Source of the DNA: an uncultured Opitutales bacterium
GTDB lineage: Bacteria > Verrucomicrobiota > Verrucomicrobiia > Opitutales > Intestinicryptomonadaceae
Length of the DNA: 33,867 nt
Assembly: GCA_944389215.1 (NCBI GenBank)
Contig: CALXLN010000046.1
Span: 1-33,867, forward strand
Direction of reading: 5' to 3'
A model generated the notes under the pieces. That model was given only the letters and a program-made list of their open reading frames with translations. It made no database searches and was not told the origin of the DNA. Of this stretch, positions 1-9,061 are shown piece after piece. Position 1 is the first letter of the stretch. Each line of letters opens with the position of its first letter. A program made the translations under genes and the position numbers.

Positions 1-1536
1 AGGACCGTGGATTATGGCGTCGGAAATGTCTTTAGAGATTTCGCTTTTTCCGCCTCCTGAAACGGTTGCGGGCTTGTGGCAATAGACGCCTTCCTCGGCA
101 ATTCCCACGAGCCTCCATCTGCGGCTCTCATGCGGGCGGGACATCTCAACCTTGTATCCTGCCGGCGAGATATAAACTTGCCCGGGCAGAATTTTTATGG
201 ATTTTTTCACGCCGTCTTTGTCCCAGGAAACTGTTTGCGTTTTTAGGGAAAAATACGAGCTTTCGTTTACGTAGATTACGTCCGGATAATTTTTATCTCT
301 AGCCCATCCGTCTTCAAAGACTTCTATGTTGTCGCCGAGAATTTTCACTAAATCCGAAAATTTGCTTTTTGTGTTTGGCTCGTATGAAGATGAATAGAAG
401 TCTTCGCCCAAGTCGCGGCTGGAGAATGCGAGCGCGCCTCCGCTGTGTTCCTCTTCAGCCTGTCCGTATAGGTTGGCGGAAAAGCTAATTTGGGTTTTTA
501 TCTCTTTTTTGGAGTATCCGAAGTAATTGTCCGCGATTAGCGTTACTATCACTCCTTGCGGCGAACGCGCGGTGAGCTTGAAAGGCTTGCCGCCGTTGTA
601 AAGCTCGTTTTCGTCGGCCCAGCACATTCCGTCGCGCTTTTGTCGTTCCGTAGCGTCGGCGACATTGGGAAGCCCCAAGTCTTTTTTCTTCATGTTTACG
701 AGGTGCGGCGCCAGAATTATACATCCCGTATGTCCCGTCCAAGAATCGTAGCACAGCGACGAGTCGTTTTTGTGCAGATACGGATTGCCCGCGTTGCCGA
801 ATATGCTTTCTACAAAGTCCAGATTGCTTACCAGTCCTCCCGGGGCAAAAAACCGTATTTCCATACTTTTTTCTTTGCATTTATTCGGGATTGCCGGGCA
901 AACCGTTGGGCGCAAAAATAACGACACCCACATTTTTGCCTTTTCCTCCTGCGTTGAGGTAAATGGCAGCTCGAGAATTTCGTCCGGAGCCAAAAAGGCG
1001 TTCTTCAGCATATTTTTAAAAACGACTTTTGGAACTTCTATTTTATCCGCGGGAACCGGCAATCCGCCCTCGGCTATATGGAATACTCCGGCAGTAGTGC
1101 GGCGGTCGTTGTGCGGGTTATTCAGTATTCCCTGCCTGACGCGGTAGGACTGGACTATGCCGTTGTCGAAATCGTCTTTGTCTGGAGCTAAAGAAAGCAC
1201 TCTTGCCGTGCCGAATCTGTCCAAAATGAAAGTTGTGTGCGGCAGAGAAGGCAGCGGTTCGCGCTCGTCGAGAACGTCGTCGAGATACTGTTCTAAAAAT
1301 TTCATAATGCGCTCGTCGGGAGGGCAGTATGAAGTTTCGGCGGCGCGCGCGGAAAATTCGCGGTAGTTTTCAAGAAGCGGCTTTGCGAGTTTCAGGAGCG
1401 GGTATTGGTCTTCGCTCCCGAACACCGGCTTTCCTATCGCGGCAAGGCGCATATTCGCGTATTCCACAAGCGGTCTTCCCGCGACTTCGTTTTCCCCGTT
1501 AGCGGGGTTTATGCCAAGAGATGTTTTATAATCCAT
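1..1536 (-). CDS. Large conserved protein, N-terminal part only; candidate PPi-type phosphoenolpyruvate carboxykinase
   Basis: An open minus-strand frame starts at ATG 1536-1534 and runs 512 codons without a stop to the left edge, so the C-terminal part is missing. In-frame TAG and TAA codons lie upstream of this ATG. The protein opens MDYKTSLGINPANGENEVAG, has no signal peptide or membrane segments, and contains a Gly-rich phosphate-loop-like stretch TVSGGGKSEISK close to the window edge (about residues 489-500). Length and style fit the very long (about 1100 aa) PPi-dependent PEP carboxykinase family known from Propionibacterium and Entamoeba, which interconverts PEP plus CO2 plus Pi with oxaloacetate plus PPi. 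That assignment is from memory of the family and is tentative; the coding call is firm. A PEP carboxykinase would make metabolic sense beside the propionate genes at 17.7-24.1 kb, since it feeds the C4 branch. It is divergent from the esterase gene at 1799, with a 262-bp AT-rich spacer. Confidence 0.6.
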   Translation of the reverse strand, partial: MDYKTSLGINPANGENEVAGRPLVEYANMRLAAIGKPVFGSEDQYPLLKLAKPLLENYREFSARAAETSYCPPDERIMKFLEQYLDDVLDEREPLPSLPHTTFILDRFGTARVLSLAPDKDDFDNGIVQSYRVRQGILNNPHNDRRTTAGVFHIAEGGLPVPADKIEVPKVVFKNMLKNAFLAPDEILELPFTSTQEEKAKMWVSLFLRPTVCPAIPNKCKEKSMEIRFFAPGGLVSNLDFVESIFGNAGNPYLHKNDSSLCYDSWTGHTGCIILAPHLVNMKKKDLGLPNVADATERQKRDGMCWADENELYNGGKPFKLTARSPQGVIVTLIADNYFGYSKKEIKTQISFSANLYGQAEEEHSGGALAFSSRDLGEDFYSSSYEPNTKSKFSDLVKILGDNIEVFEDGWARDKNYPDVIYVNESSYFSLKTQTVSWDKDGVKKSIKILPGQVYISPAGYKVEMSRPHESRRWRLVGIAEEGVYCHKPATVSGGGKSEISKDISDAIIHGP

Positions 1537-1798
1537 AATTATGAATCGTTTCGGATGGGCGTTATATATCCATTTGCAGGTATTTTAACAAAACTATTTT
1601 ATCTTTTTGCAACGAATTTCTGTTGCGGGCGGAATAATTTCAAAGCGTTATATTATTGTCGTAAAATTTTGCGCGTTTTATATGTAAAAAACAAAAACGC
1701 CAACAAGGTTGGATATTTTGATTCTTGTAAAATTTTTTAGCGTGCTTTATCGTATCAAACGTTCGGAGGTATATATTTAATCTTAATTTTGAAATATT

Positions 1799-3097
1799 AT
1801 GAAAATAAAAAGAATTTTTTGCGCGTTTCTTGCGGCATTTTTAGCGTCGTCGGTTTTTTGTGCCCTTCCAAAGTCTCGGTTTGGGGAGAATTACGACGAG
1901 TCCAAAGTCCCGCAATTTGAACTGCCCGACGTCCTTTCCACGCCCGACGGCAAATTCAAGGCAACAAACGCGTTTGAATGGATGCAGGTTGTGCGGCCGC
2001 AAGTGCTTGATTATATACAGGATCAAATGTACGGCTACATGCCTCCCCGCCCGAAAGAAATGCGCTTTGAAGTGCGCGAGGAAAGCGACGGAGCTTTAGG
2101 GGGAATCGCCATCCGCAGGCAAATCCGCATACATCTCAAGGACGATGGAGGCGAGCACTTTATAGACTTGTTGCTTTATATTCCAAAGAACGCAAAAAAA
2201 CCTGTCCCGGTGTTTCACGGTTTGAATTTTTGCGGCAATCATTCTGTCGTTGACGATCCCGCAATATTTCTTCCTTCAGGTTGGGTCCGCAATACGTCGT
2301 ATCCTACCTTGATAGTCAAAGACAACAAGCCGCACGATGAGCACCGCGGAAAATTGGGGTTCCGCTGGCCGGTTGAAAAACTTCTAAAGCTTGGGTATGC
2401 TTTTTCGACGGCGCATTACGGCGACATATATCCGGATAAGGAAAAAGAGGATTCCTCTGCGGACAGCATTTATAAAATCTTTGGCAAATCTTCAAAGTTT
2501 TCCAAAGGTCCCGCGACCATAGCTTGGGCTTGGGGAAATTCCAGAATTATTGACTGCCTCCAAGCGCAGCCCGAAATAGACGCCTCTAAAATAGCTGTTA
2601 CAGGGCAGTCGCGTTTGGGGCGCACGGCGATTCTTACGGGGGCTTTGGACGAGCGCGTAACGCTTACTTTGGGTAACAATCCGGGCTGTATGGGGACGGC
2701 TATTTCACGCCGCCGCTTCGGCGAGAGAATCGATTTGATTTGCAAGCTTTTCCCGTTTTGGTTTTCGCCCAATCTCAATAAATATTTCGGCAAGGAAAAC
2801 GAATTGGCTGTCGACCAGCACAATCTTGTCGCGTGCATAGCTCCGCGCTTGGTGTATGTGGCAAGTGCTTCGGAAGACTACTGGGGCGATCCGAAAGGCG
2901 AACTGATGGGATTGGTTGAAGCCGAAAACGTTTACCGCTTGTTCGGCGCCAAGCAAATGCCGAAAATGGAAAACCTCGAAGTTGAAAAGCCGTTCCATGG
3001 CGACGCAATGGGATTTCATTTGCGCAAGGGAGCGCACAATATGATGCCGTACGACTGGGACAACTATATAGAATTCGCCCAAAAGCACGGCTGGTGA
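1799..3097 (+). CDS. Exported CE15-like glucuronoyl esterase (alpha/beta hydrolase)
   Basis: This 432-aa protein starts with a signal peptide (Lys/Arg start, hydrophobic run ending near SSVFCALP, residue 24). Its body resembles bacterial carbohydrate esterase family 15, which cleaves esters between 4-O-methyl-glucuronic acid of xylan and lignin alcohols. Visible landmarks are the nucleophile elbow TGQSRLGR with Ser271, the stretch NNPGCMGTAISRRRFGE (293-309), VDQHNL (338-343), IAPRLVYVASASEDYWGDP (347-365) supplying a likely acid residue at Glu359 and a conserved Trp362, and the C-terminal GAHNM with His413. The canonical elbow is GCSRxGK; here Cys is Gln and the sugar-contacting Lys is Arg, so substrate preference may differ. 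No other carbohydrate-active enzyme lies next to it. It acts outside the cytoplasm. The start follows an AT-rich leader without a strong Shine-Dalgarno site. Family assignment is good; the natural substrate is inferred. Confidence 0.82.
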   Translation: MKIKRIFCAFLAAFLASSVFCALPKSRFGENYDESKVPQFELPDVLSTPDGKFKATNAFEWMQVVRPQVLDYIQDQMYGYMPPRPKEMRFEVREESDGALGGIAIRRQIRIHLKDDGGEHFIDLLLYIPKNAKKPVPVFHGLNFCGNHSVVDDPAIFLPSGWVRNTSYPTLIVKDNKPHDEHRGKLGFRWPVEKLLKLGYAFSTAHYGDIYPDKEKEDSSADSIYKIFGKSSKFSKGPATIAWAWGNSRIIDCLQAQPEIDASKIAVTGQSRLGRTAILTGALDERVTLTLGNNPGCMGTAISRRRFGERIDLICKLFPFWFSPNLNKYFGKENELAVDQHNLVACIAPRLVYVASASEDYWGDPKGELMGLVEAENVYRLFGAKQMPKMENLEVEKPFHGDAMGFHLRKGAHNMMPYDWDNYIEFAQKHGW

Positions 3098-3165
3098 TTT
3101 TTGCGGCGAAGAGTTATTCCAAAACTGTTAAATTGGCGTAAGACGTTCGATTTTGAAACTCGCAT

Positions 3166-5874
3166 ATGCTGCAAATTGAAAAATTGTCGGACGAGATAGG
3201 CGATATATGCCGCAAATCCCTGGGGGCGGCTGGCGGCCGTCCGATATCCGAAAAGGTGAGGGATTGCTTGCAGTTGTCGTACTCTGCGGTAATGCGCGCG
3301 CACCATAACGGCGCTTCCGGGCGCAGGGTGTGCGCCGCGCATGCCGAGTGCATAGACGCTATAATTTTAAAGCTATATGAAAATTTCACCATGCGCCGCT
3401 TAAAACTTGCGCGCAATGCGGCGGACAAGTTTTGCATAGTAGCTCTTGGAGGTTACGGACGTTCGGAGCTATGCCCCAAGAGCGACATAGACATAATGTT
3501 TCTTTACGACAATACCGTTGGCACCGAAATAAAAACCCTTATCGTCGATGAAATACTCTACCCGCTTTGGAATACGGGATTAAAACTCGGACATTCCAGC
3601 CGCACATGCCGGGAAGCGATATCCGACGCCTGTTCCGACGTAATATCAAAAAATTCCATGCTTGATGCTCGCTTTATCTGCGGCTCCAAAAGGGTATACT
3701 CCGTATTTGAACGCGCGTTCAAGGCTATGTGCGCGCGGAACAAACAGGAGCATTTTGGCGAGCTGATGCGCCTCAAGCGCGACCGCCACGCGAAGTTCGG
3801 ATGGACTCCCTACCTTCAGGAGCCGAATATAAAAAACGGAATAGGCGGTTTGCGCGACGCCCAGACTATGGGTTGGAAGACGTTCTTAAATTTTGGGTCT
3901 TCTGATTTTCGCGAGCTCGCCAAGCGGCGCATAATATCGCTTTCCGAATTTAAGGCGGTTTCAAAGGCCTACGATTTTCTTTTGCGCGTCCGCAACGACA
4001 TGCACTACCATTTCGGGCGCGAAAACGACTTGCTGGATTTGGAGACGCAGCCCAAGATAGCGGCTCGCTTGGGCTTTGCGGATACGCCTGAAGCGCAGGG
4101 GGTGGAGGTTTTCATGCGGAAAATTTACTATTCTTTCAGGGTGATAGACGCCGTGTCGAAGACTGCGCGCAAGAGGATGGGGCTGACTCTTCCGGGCGAC
4201 GTTTTGGCTACGATGCGCCATATGGGCGCGCGCAAGCCGCGCAACCGCAAATTTACCGTGGACGGATTTTCTATTTACCGCGGTGAAGTTGACGCAATGT
4301 GGTACAACGTGTTTAAGACAAAACCGTCGCGCCTGGTGAACGTCTTTTCTTACTGCCAGGAATACGGGGCGGTTCCCAGCGACAAGCTTGAGGTTATGAT
4401 AAAAGACTCGCGCCATTTGATTGACGACGCGGTTCGCGCCAACAAGAAAACCAACGCCACATTCCTGAAAATTCTGGAGCGCACCGGCAATGTATTTCCG
4501 ACTCTTGAAATGATGCACTTTTGGGGCGTTTTGGGGCGCTTTATAAAGGAGTTCGGCGACATAACCTGCATGGTGCAGCAAGAGTTTTACCACCGTTTTA
4601 CCGCCGACATCCACACTCTTAATACAATAGCCCAGCTCGACAAAATTTTTTGCGCCCGCCAAGACGACGACAATCCGCTCTATTGGGAATACCACAAGGT
4701 TTTGGTTTCGACCAAGTCTCCGGCTTCGGTCTATTTGATGCTGTTTTTTCACGACATAGGCAAAGGCGACGGAATACGCGGCCATTCGGAAGTGGGCGCG
4801 GAAATCGCAGCGCGCCTGCTGGAGAGGCTGGGAGTTCCCGCAAGCGACGCCGAGCCCATAATTTTCGTCATAAAAAACCATCTTGAAATGGCGCGTTTTT
4901 GGCAGCTTCACGATGTGGAGGATGAAAAGTCTATAGCCAGATTCGCCAGTCTTGTGGGCAACGAGGAGCATCTTAAATATCTTTACATACTCACTTTTTG
5001 CGACGCAATGGGAACAAGCGAATCTTTTTGGAATTCGTACAAGCAGAGTTTGCATTCAATGCTATTCAGCGGGACGCTTGCGTATTTGCAAAAAGAGGAA
5101 TCGCAGCGCGAGTCTTCGTACCGCAGGCGCGCCGCAAGGGTAATGGAGGAACTCTTGGCGATGCCCGATATGGAAATGCACTCCAATCTTTTAAAGGAAC
5201 ATTTTGCCAACCTTCCGCGCAACTATTTTTTATTTCACGGCAGGGACGATGTTGCGGTGCACATAAAAATGATTGCGCGCCTGTTGCGCCGCAAATCGAC
5301 CGATATGCCCATTCTGGAATGGCGCGACGACCCGAACCGCTCCATCAGCAAACTCTGCGTAGTATCCTACGACAGGGGAGGTCTGTTTGCGGTTTTGGCG
5401 GGGATTTTGAGCCTTGCGGGGCTGGATATTTTAGGCTCGAAAATTTTGACCCGTCCGGACAGAGTTACAATAGACACTTTTTACGTTACCGGAGTATCGG
5501 GCGGGCTTTCGGGCAATCCTCGCGTGCGCGAGCGGTTTGCGCGCCAGATAGCGTCGGCGCTAAACGATCCGACTTCATTGGATTCCGAAATCAACGACCG
5601 CTTTTACAGCGACTTGCGCACGTTTTCTTCGGAGGTAAATTCCGACGTTTTTATGCGGCGCGAGTCCGGAAAAATAATTCTCGACGTCCGCACTCCAGAC
5701 AGGGTCGGGTTGCTTTACAAATTGGCAAAAACAATCCATTCGTGCGGATACAATATTTTATTCGCCCGCATAAATACTGAAAACAGATGGGCGCAGGATA
5801 CTTTTCATATAGAGGCTAGGCCGCTTGCCGAATCTGCGTCCATTTTAATTAGCGCCCTTAAATCGATTCTTTAA
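3166..5874 (+). CDS. glnD: [Protein-PII] uridylyltransferase/uridylyl-removing enzyme
   Basis: This is the nitrogen sensor that uridylylates PII proteins when glutamine is low and removes UMP when it is high. The 902-aa length is typical. The nucleotidyltransferase domain has GGYGRSELCPKSDIDI (95-110) with the metal-binding Asp107 and Asp109. The uridylyl-removing HD domain shows FFHDIGKGDG with His529-Asp530, followed by GHSEVGAEIAARLLE and KNHLEMARFW. Two ACT domains occupy the C-terminus: one from about 726 (LCVVSYDRGGLFAVLAGIL) and one from about 835 (ILDVRTPDRVGLLYKLAKTI). All expected domains are present and uninterrupted. The start ATG at 3166 puts the protein 68 bp after the esterase gene; functional linkage with it is not evident. 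The gene ends at a clear intrinsic terminator at 6029. No PII gene or glutamine synthetase is in the window. Confidence 0.96.
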   Translation: MLQIEKLSDEIGDICRKSLGAAGGRPISEKVRDCLQLSYSAVMRAHHNGASGRRVCAAHAECIDAIILKLYENFTMRRLKLARNAADKFCIVALGGYGRSELCPKSDIDIMFLYDNTVGTEIKTLIVDEILYPLWNTGLKLGHSSRTCREAISDACSDVISKNSMLDARFICGSKRVYSVFERAFKAMCARNKQEHFGELMRLKRDRHAKFGWTPYLQEPNIKNGIGGLRDAQTMGWKTFLNFGSSDFRELAKRRIISLSEFKAVSKAYDFLLRVRNDMHYHFGRENDLLDLETQPKIAARLGFADTPEAQGVEVFMRKIYYSFRVIDAVSKTARKRMGLTLPGDVLATMRHMGARKPRNRKFTVDGFSIYRGEVDAMWYNVFKTKPSRLVNVFSYCQEYGAVPSDKLEVMIKDSRHLIDDAVRANKKTNATFLKILERTGNVFPTLEMMHFWGVLGRFIKEFGDITCMVQQEFYHRFTADIHTLNTIAQLDKIFCARQDDDNPLYWEYHKVLVSTKSPASVYLMLFFHDIGKGDGIRGHSEVGAEIAARLLERLGVPASDAEPIIFVIKNHLEMARFWQLHDVEDEKSIARFASLVGNEEHLKYLYILTFCDAMGTSESFWNSYKQSLHSMLFSGTLAYLQKEESQRESSYRRRAARVMEELLAMPDMEMHSNLLKEHFANLPRNYFLFHGRDDVAVHIKMIARLLRRKSTDMPILEWRDDPNRSISKLCVVSYDRGGLFAVLAGILSLAGLDILGSKILTRPDRVTIDTFYVTGVSGGLSGNPRVRERFARQIASALNDPTSLDSEINDRFYSDLRTFSSEVNSDVFMRRESGKIILDVRTPDRVGLLYKLAKTIHSCGYNILFARINTENRWAQDTFHIEARPLAESASILISALKSIL

Positions 5875-6028
5875 AACTTTGCGGCGAAATATCGGCGTTG
5901 GTCTTTTGGGTGCGGTTTTTCTGCGCGCGCCGTTTTTCAAATATCGTCAAGAAAATTGCCTCTGCATTTTGGCGCGCCGTGTCCGGACATATCAAAAACC
6001 GTTTAAATCTTTTAGCGGAAGTTTGGGA

Positions 6029-6054
6029 ATATGCGCCGGAGCGCGTATTTTTTT
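6029..6054 (+). terminator. Intrinsic terminator after glnD
   Basis: An 8-bp stem (ATATGCGC / GCGCGTAT, one G-T pair) with a CGGA tetraloop is followed directly by T6. It lies between the convergent glnD and adenosyltransferase genes and faces the glnD direction. Confidence 0.8.
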
Positions 6055-6060
6055 GCTTTG

Positions 6061-6591
6061 TTACCCCTGTTTTTTTAGCGACTGCTGCGCCAAGAGCCAC
6101 AGCAGGTCTGAAAGCCGGTTGATGTATACCAACGGAAGCGCGCGCGGCAGCGGCTCAACGGAATTCAACTTCACAATTTCCCTTTCGGCGGCTCTGCAGC
6201 GCGCGCGCGCCATTTCGAGGCCTGCGTGCAGGTGGGATTCTCCGGAATATGTCCAACCGTCGAAAATTGTGGAATCGCGTTCTATTGAATCAATCTTGTC
6301 TTCAATTTCTTTTAAGTCTCCTTCGCCGATAAGGCGGAGTTTTTTTTCTTCCAACTTGTGGAAATCGGCGTTTGCGGTTGCCAGTTCTGTCATTAAAAAT
6401 ACGAGTTTTTCCTGCAAGTTTTTTATGAATGCGGCAAGTTCCCCCACCGCAAAAGACCGCGCCAAGCCCAGCGTGGCTGAGAAATCGTCGATTGCCCCGT
6501 ACGCGCATACGCGCTGGTCGCACTTTAAAACTTCCCTGCCGAACATTAATTTTGTTTTTCCGGCGTCTCCGGTTTTCGTGCTTATTCTCAT
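6061..6591 (-). CDS. pduO: PduO-type ATP:cob(I)alamin adenosyltransferase
   Basis: This enzyme transfers the adenosyl group of ATP to cob(I)alamin to make coenzyme B12. At 176 aa the length fits the PduO/MMAB family. The N-terminus carries the ATP-binding signature STKTGDAGKTKLMFGRE, then KCDQRVCAYGAIDDFSATLG. The C-terminal half shows RARCRAAEREIVKLN and YINRLSDLLWLLAQ, matching the conserved Arg-rich helix and the NRLSDLL motif of the family. Its ATG (6591-6589) shares the A of the argS stop codon (TAATG), so translation is probably coupled to argS. Coenzyme B12 is the cofactor of methylmalonyl-CoA mutase, the step just before the epimerase and decarboxylase encoded at 17.7-22.5 kb, so this gene probably supports the propionate pathway. 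No cobalamin riboswitch was recognised upstream of the pair. Confidence 0.93.
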   Translation of the reverse strand: MRISTKTGDAGKTKLMFGREVLKCDQRVCAYGAIDDFSATLGLARSFAVGELAAFIKNLQEKLVFLMTELATANADFHKLEEKKLRLIGEGDLKEIEDKIDSIERDSTIFDGWTYSGESHLHAGLEMARARCRAAEREIVKLNSVEPLPRALPLVYINRLSDLLWLLAQQSLKKQG

Positions 6592-8366
6592 TACATTTTC
6601 TCCAGAGGGGTTATTGCGAGCATTTTCAGCCCGGTCTCCAAAACGCGCAAAGTGCGCGCGCAGAGCATAAGGCGCTTTGCCATTACGGCTTCGTCGTCCA
6701 CTATCACTTTATCGGCATTATAGAACGAAGAGAAAAGTCCCGCCAATTCGTAAAGGTACGTGCACAAAAAGTGCGGGCGAAGTTCGGATAGTGTAAGCTC
6801 GAACACGGCGGGCAGCGCCAGAAGCTTGCGTGCCAAGGCAATTTCGCGCTCGGTTTCCAAGTCCGCGGCGCTCGCGGCGTAGTCTCCGTCGGGATTTTTT
6901 CCCGTTTTTCTAAATATAGAGTGGATTCTTGCGACTGCGTATAGTAGGTACGGGGCGGTGTTGCCGTCAAATGCCAGAAGCTTGTCCCATGAGAAAACGT
7001 AGTCGCTGGTTCGGTTTTGCGCCAAATCGGCGTATCTGAGCGCGGCAACCCCGACAGTGTTGGCGATTTTATCGGCCTCCTCCTCGGACATTTCAGGCGA
7101 TTTTTCCCTGACTATGGCTTTCGCGCGCGATACCGCTTCGTCCAACAGCGCGCGCAGCCTTATTGGTTCGCCGCTTTTGGTCTTAATTGCTTTGCCGTCT
7201 TCTCCGAGAATCGTGCCGAACCATACGTGGCGGAGTTCGGGAAGTTTATAGCCCATGGCGGAAAACCATTTTGCGGCCGTCATAAAAAGCTGTTGGAAGT
7301 GGTCTTGCTGCCTGCCGTCGGTTACGTAAACTATTTCTTCGGCTTTGAAGTGCTCCACTCTATAAAGAAGGGTTGCCAAATCAGTCGAGGCGTAGTTGGA
7401 TGCTCCGTCGCTCTTGCGGATTATAAATGGCTGCGTTTTAAAACGTTCGTGTTCGCGCAGAAATACTACTAGCGCTCCGAGGCTTTCTTCGGCGATGCCT
7501 GTTTTTATGAGTTCGTCGTATATTCTGCCAACTTTGTCGCGGTAGAAAGACTCACCCAGGGTTACGTCCACGGTAAGCCCCATGCGCTTATACATTTTTT
7601 CAAACGCAACCGTGCTCACTTTATTTATGGAGTTCCATAAAGCGACATTTTCGGGATCGCCGTTTTGAAGCTTTACAAGTTCAGCGCGCGCGGCGTCTGC
7701 GGCTTCTTTGCTCTCTTTAGCCAGGGCGCTGCCGCGTTTATACATTTGTTCCAAATCTTCTAGGGAGTTTTCGTTTGAAGGGTCTAGTTTGTATCCGCTC
7801 GTCTTTATTCCGTATATAAGGATTCCGAAATTCGTACCCCAGTCGCCTATGTGGTTGTCGCAAATTATATCCGCGCCGCAAAATTTAAGCAGGCGCTTGA
7901 TTGCCTCGCCTATTACCATGGGCCTCAGATGTCCTACATGCATTTGTTTTGCGGTGTTTGGGGAAGGATAGTCTATAACGACTTTCTTGCCGTTATAAAA
8001 TTTTCCGGCAGCGGACTTTAATTCGGCTTCGCCTTTAAATTTTGAAAGCCAAGCTTTGAGAAATTTCTTTGTAAGAGCGAAATTTATAAATCCCGGGCCG
8101 GCTATGGATATGTCTATGAGTTCGCCGTCGAAATCCGGCGACGCCTTAATTTCCTCTACGAGTTTTTGCGCAAGTGCGCGGGGATTCGTTTTTAAAGACT
8201 TGGCGCAGGCTAAAACGCCGTTTGCCTGAAAATCGCCGAAACGCGGGTCTGCAGGGCGTATTTGCGGGTCAAAATCGTCGGGAAATCCCGCTTTCTTTGC
8301 GCAGGATTTTACAAGAGAATCGATTTCCTTTGAAGGGTGAAACCAAATATCCATATTTTTATGCAA
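6591..8366 (-). CDS. argS: Arginyl-tRNA synthetase
   Basis: A class I aminoacyl-tRNA synthetase that charges tRNA-Arg. At 591 aa it is full length. It has an N-terminal Arg-tRNA-synthetase additional domain (residues 1-100), the HIGH-type motif QMHVGHLRPM (HVGH at 143-146), the segment GRQQDHFQQLF (351-361), a KMSKS-equivalent loop KAIKTKSGEPIRL (about 392-404), which is degenerate as in most ArgRS, and a C-terminal DALR anticodon-binding region entered by APYLLYAVARIHSIFRK (471-487). The listed start is MHKNMDIWFHPS; the second Met (codon at 8354) is an equally plausible start because many ArgRS begin close to a W-F-D/H-P-like segment. It is the first gene of a two-gene unit with the downstream cobalamin adenosyltransferase, overlapping by one base. 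Confidence 0.96.
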   Translation of the reverse strand: MHKNMDIWFHPSKEIDSLVKSCAKKAGFPDDFDPQIRPADPRFGDFQANGVLACAKSLKTNPRALAQKLVEEIKASPDFDGELIDISIAGPGFINFALTKKFLKAWLSKFKGEAELKSAAGKFYNGKKVVIDYPSPNTAKQMHVGHLRPMVIGEAIKRLLKFCGADIICDNHIGDWGTNFGILIYGIKTSGYKLDPSNENSLEDLEQMYKRGSALAKESKEAADAARAELVKLQNGDPENVALWNSINKVSTVAFEKMYKRMGLTVDVTLGESFYRDKVGRIYDELIKTGIAEESLGALVVFLREHERFKTQPFIIRKSDGASNYASTDLATLLYRVEHFKAEEIVYVTDGRQQDHFQQLFMTAAKWFSAMGYKLPELRHVWFGTILGEDGKAIKTKSGEPIRLRALLDEAVSRAKAIVREKSPEMSEEEADKIANTVGVAALRYADLAQNRTSDYVFSWDKLLAFDGNTAPYLLYAVARIHSIFRKTGKNPDGDYAASAADLETEREIALARKLLALPAVFELTLSELRPHFLCTYLYELAGLFSSFYNADKVIVDDEAVMAKRLMLCARTLRVLETGLKMLAITPLEKM

Positions 8367-8403
8367 TTGAGATTTTAAATGTTGCCGTATTAAATTGTCT
8401 TTT

Positions 8404-8436
8404 AAAAAAACAGCCGCTTCAATTTCTTGAAACGGC
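8404..8436 (-). terminator. Intrinsic terminator for the gene at 8466-8993
   Basis: Read on the minus strand, a 10-bp stem with one mismatch (arms 8427-8436 and 8413-8422, 4-nt loop) is followed within two bases by T7 (8404-8410). It separates the hypothetical gene from argS, so argS needs its own promoter in the short gap 8367-8403. Confidence 0.7.
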
Positions 8437-8465
8437 GGGCGTGCGCAAAAATTGCCTAGTTTTTA

Positions 8466-8993
8466 CTACTTTTTTATTCCCAAGAACGCCTTGATGCGCG
8501 CCGACCAGTTGGCTTTTTCGGCTTCGGTAGGCTTGGGAGCTTCGGAGGTTTCATCCCACCATTGCGGAACTTCAGTGTCTAGCCCGCCGGACGTTCTCAC
8601 AATATAGACGATTTTCTTGACAACCTCTCTAATGTCTTCGGTTACTTTTGCCGCGAAGATTATGTCGATTTGGTGAATGTAATTTTCCGTTTGGCGCACC
8701 ATTGCAGGGATGTTTGTTACGGCGTACACATTGGAAAGGTTTTTTCTGAATACGTCGGTTGTAAACTTTGCCATCACGCGCCGTGCAAGAGCCTGTTTGC
8801 CTTCGCTTGGGGTGTCGAATATAAAAGTCAAAGATATATAATCCAGAGTTTCTATGTCTTGCGGTTGCGCAACTTTGCAGAGCCCGTCGAGTTCGCTTTC
8901 GCCGTTTTCTCCTATTTTGCAGAAATCAAAAAAAGCCAGGAACTTTTCCTGCTGCAAGATTTCCAATAATTTTCCGTCTTCTTGATTGTTCAT
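8466..8993 (-). CDS. Protein of unknown function, 175 aa
   Basis: I do not recognise the family. The product is a soluble, cytoplasmic-looking protein without a signal peptide or membrane segments. It opens MNNQEDGKLLEILQQEKFLA, contains alternating hydrophobic stretches that look like beta strands (ETLDYISLTFIFDT, ENYIHQIDIIFAAKV, REVVKKIVYIVRT), and has a Pro/Glu-rich, Trp-containing tail (QWWDETSEAPKPTEAEKANW) ending in a basic helix IKAFLGIKK. Coding status is supported by protein-like composition, a following terminator with its own U-tract, and divergence from the DUF456 gene across only 68 bp. Position next to argS does not suggest a role. Confidence 0.72.
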   Translation of the reverse strand: MNNQEDGKLLEILQQEKFLAFFDFCKIGENGESELDGLCKVAQPQDIETLDYISLTFIFDTPSEGKQALARRVMAKFTTDVFRKNLSNVYAVTNIPAMVRQTENYIHQIDIIFAAKVTEDIREVVKKIVYIVRTSGGLDTEVPQWWDETSEAPKPTEAEKANWSARIKAFLGIKK

Positions 8994-9061
8994 AAATCGG
9001 TCGTTTAAAGTTTAATCTTTTAGTTGATAAAAACGAAATAATCGCCATTTTCAAGCACTAA

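Noticed and set aside
485-880. 131-codon minus-strand frame and several plus-strand frames at 66-1366
   Set aside because: They are out-of-frame shadows of the long partial protein at 1-1536, whose frame continues uninterrupted through all of them.
3961-5055. 364-codon minus-strand frame within glnD
   Set aside because: It lies wholly opposite glnD, has no domain-like sequence, and glnD is intact on the plus strand.
8367-8465. Cobalamin riboswitch ahead of argS-adenosyltransferase
   Set aside because: The gap is too short and contains a terminator hairpin for the upstream gene but none of the recognisable B12-box features.
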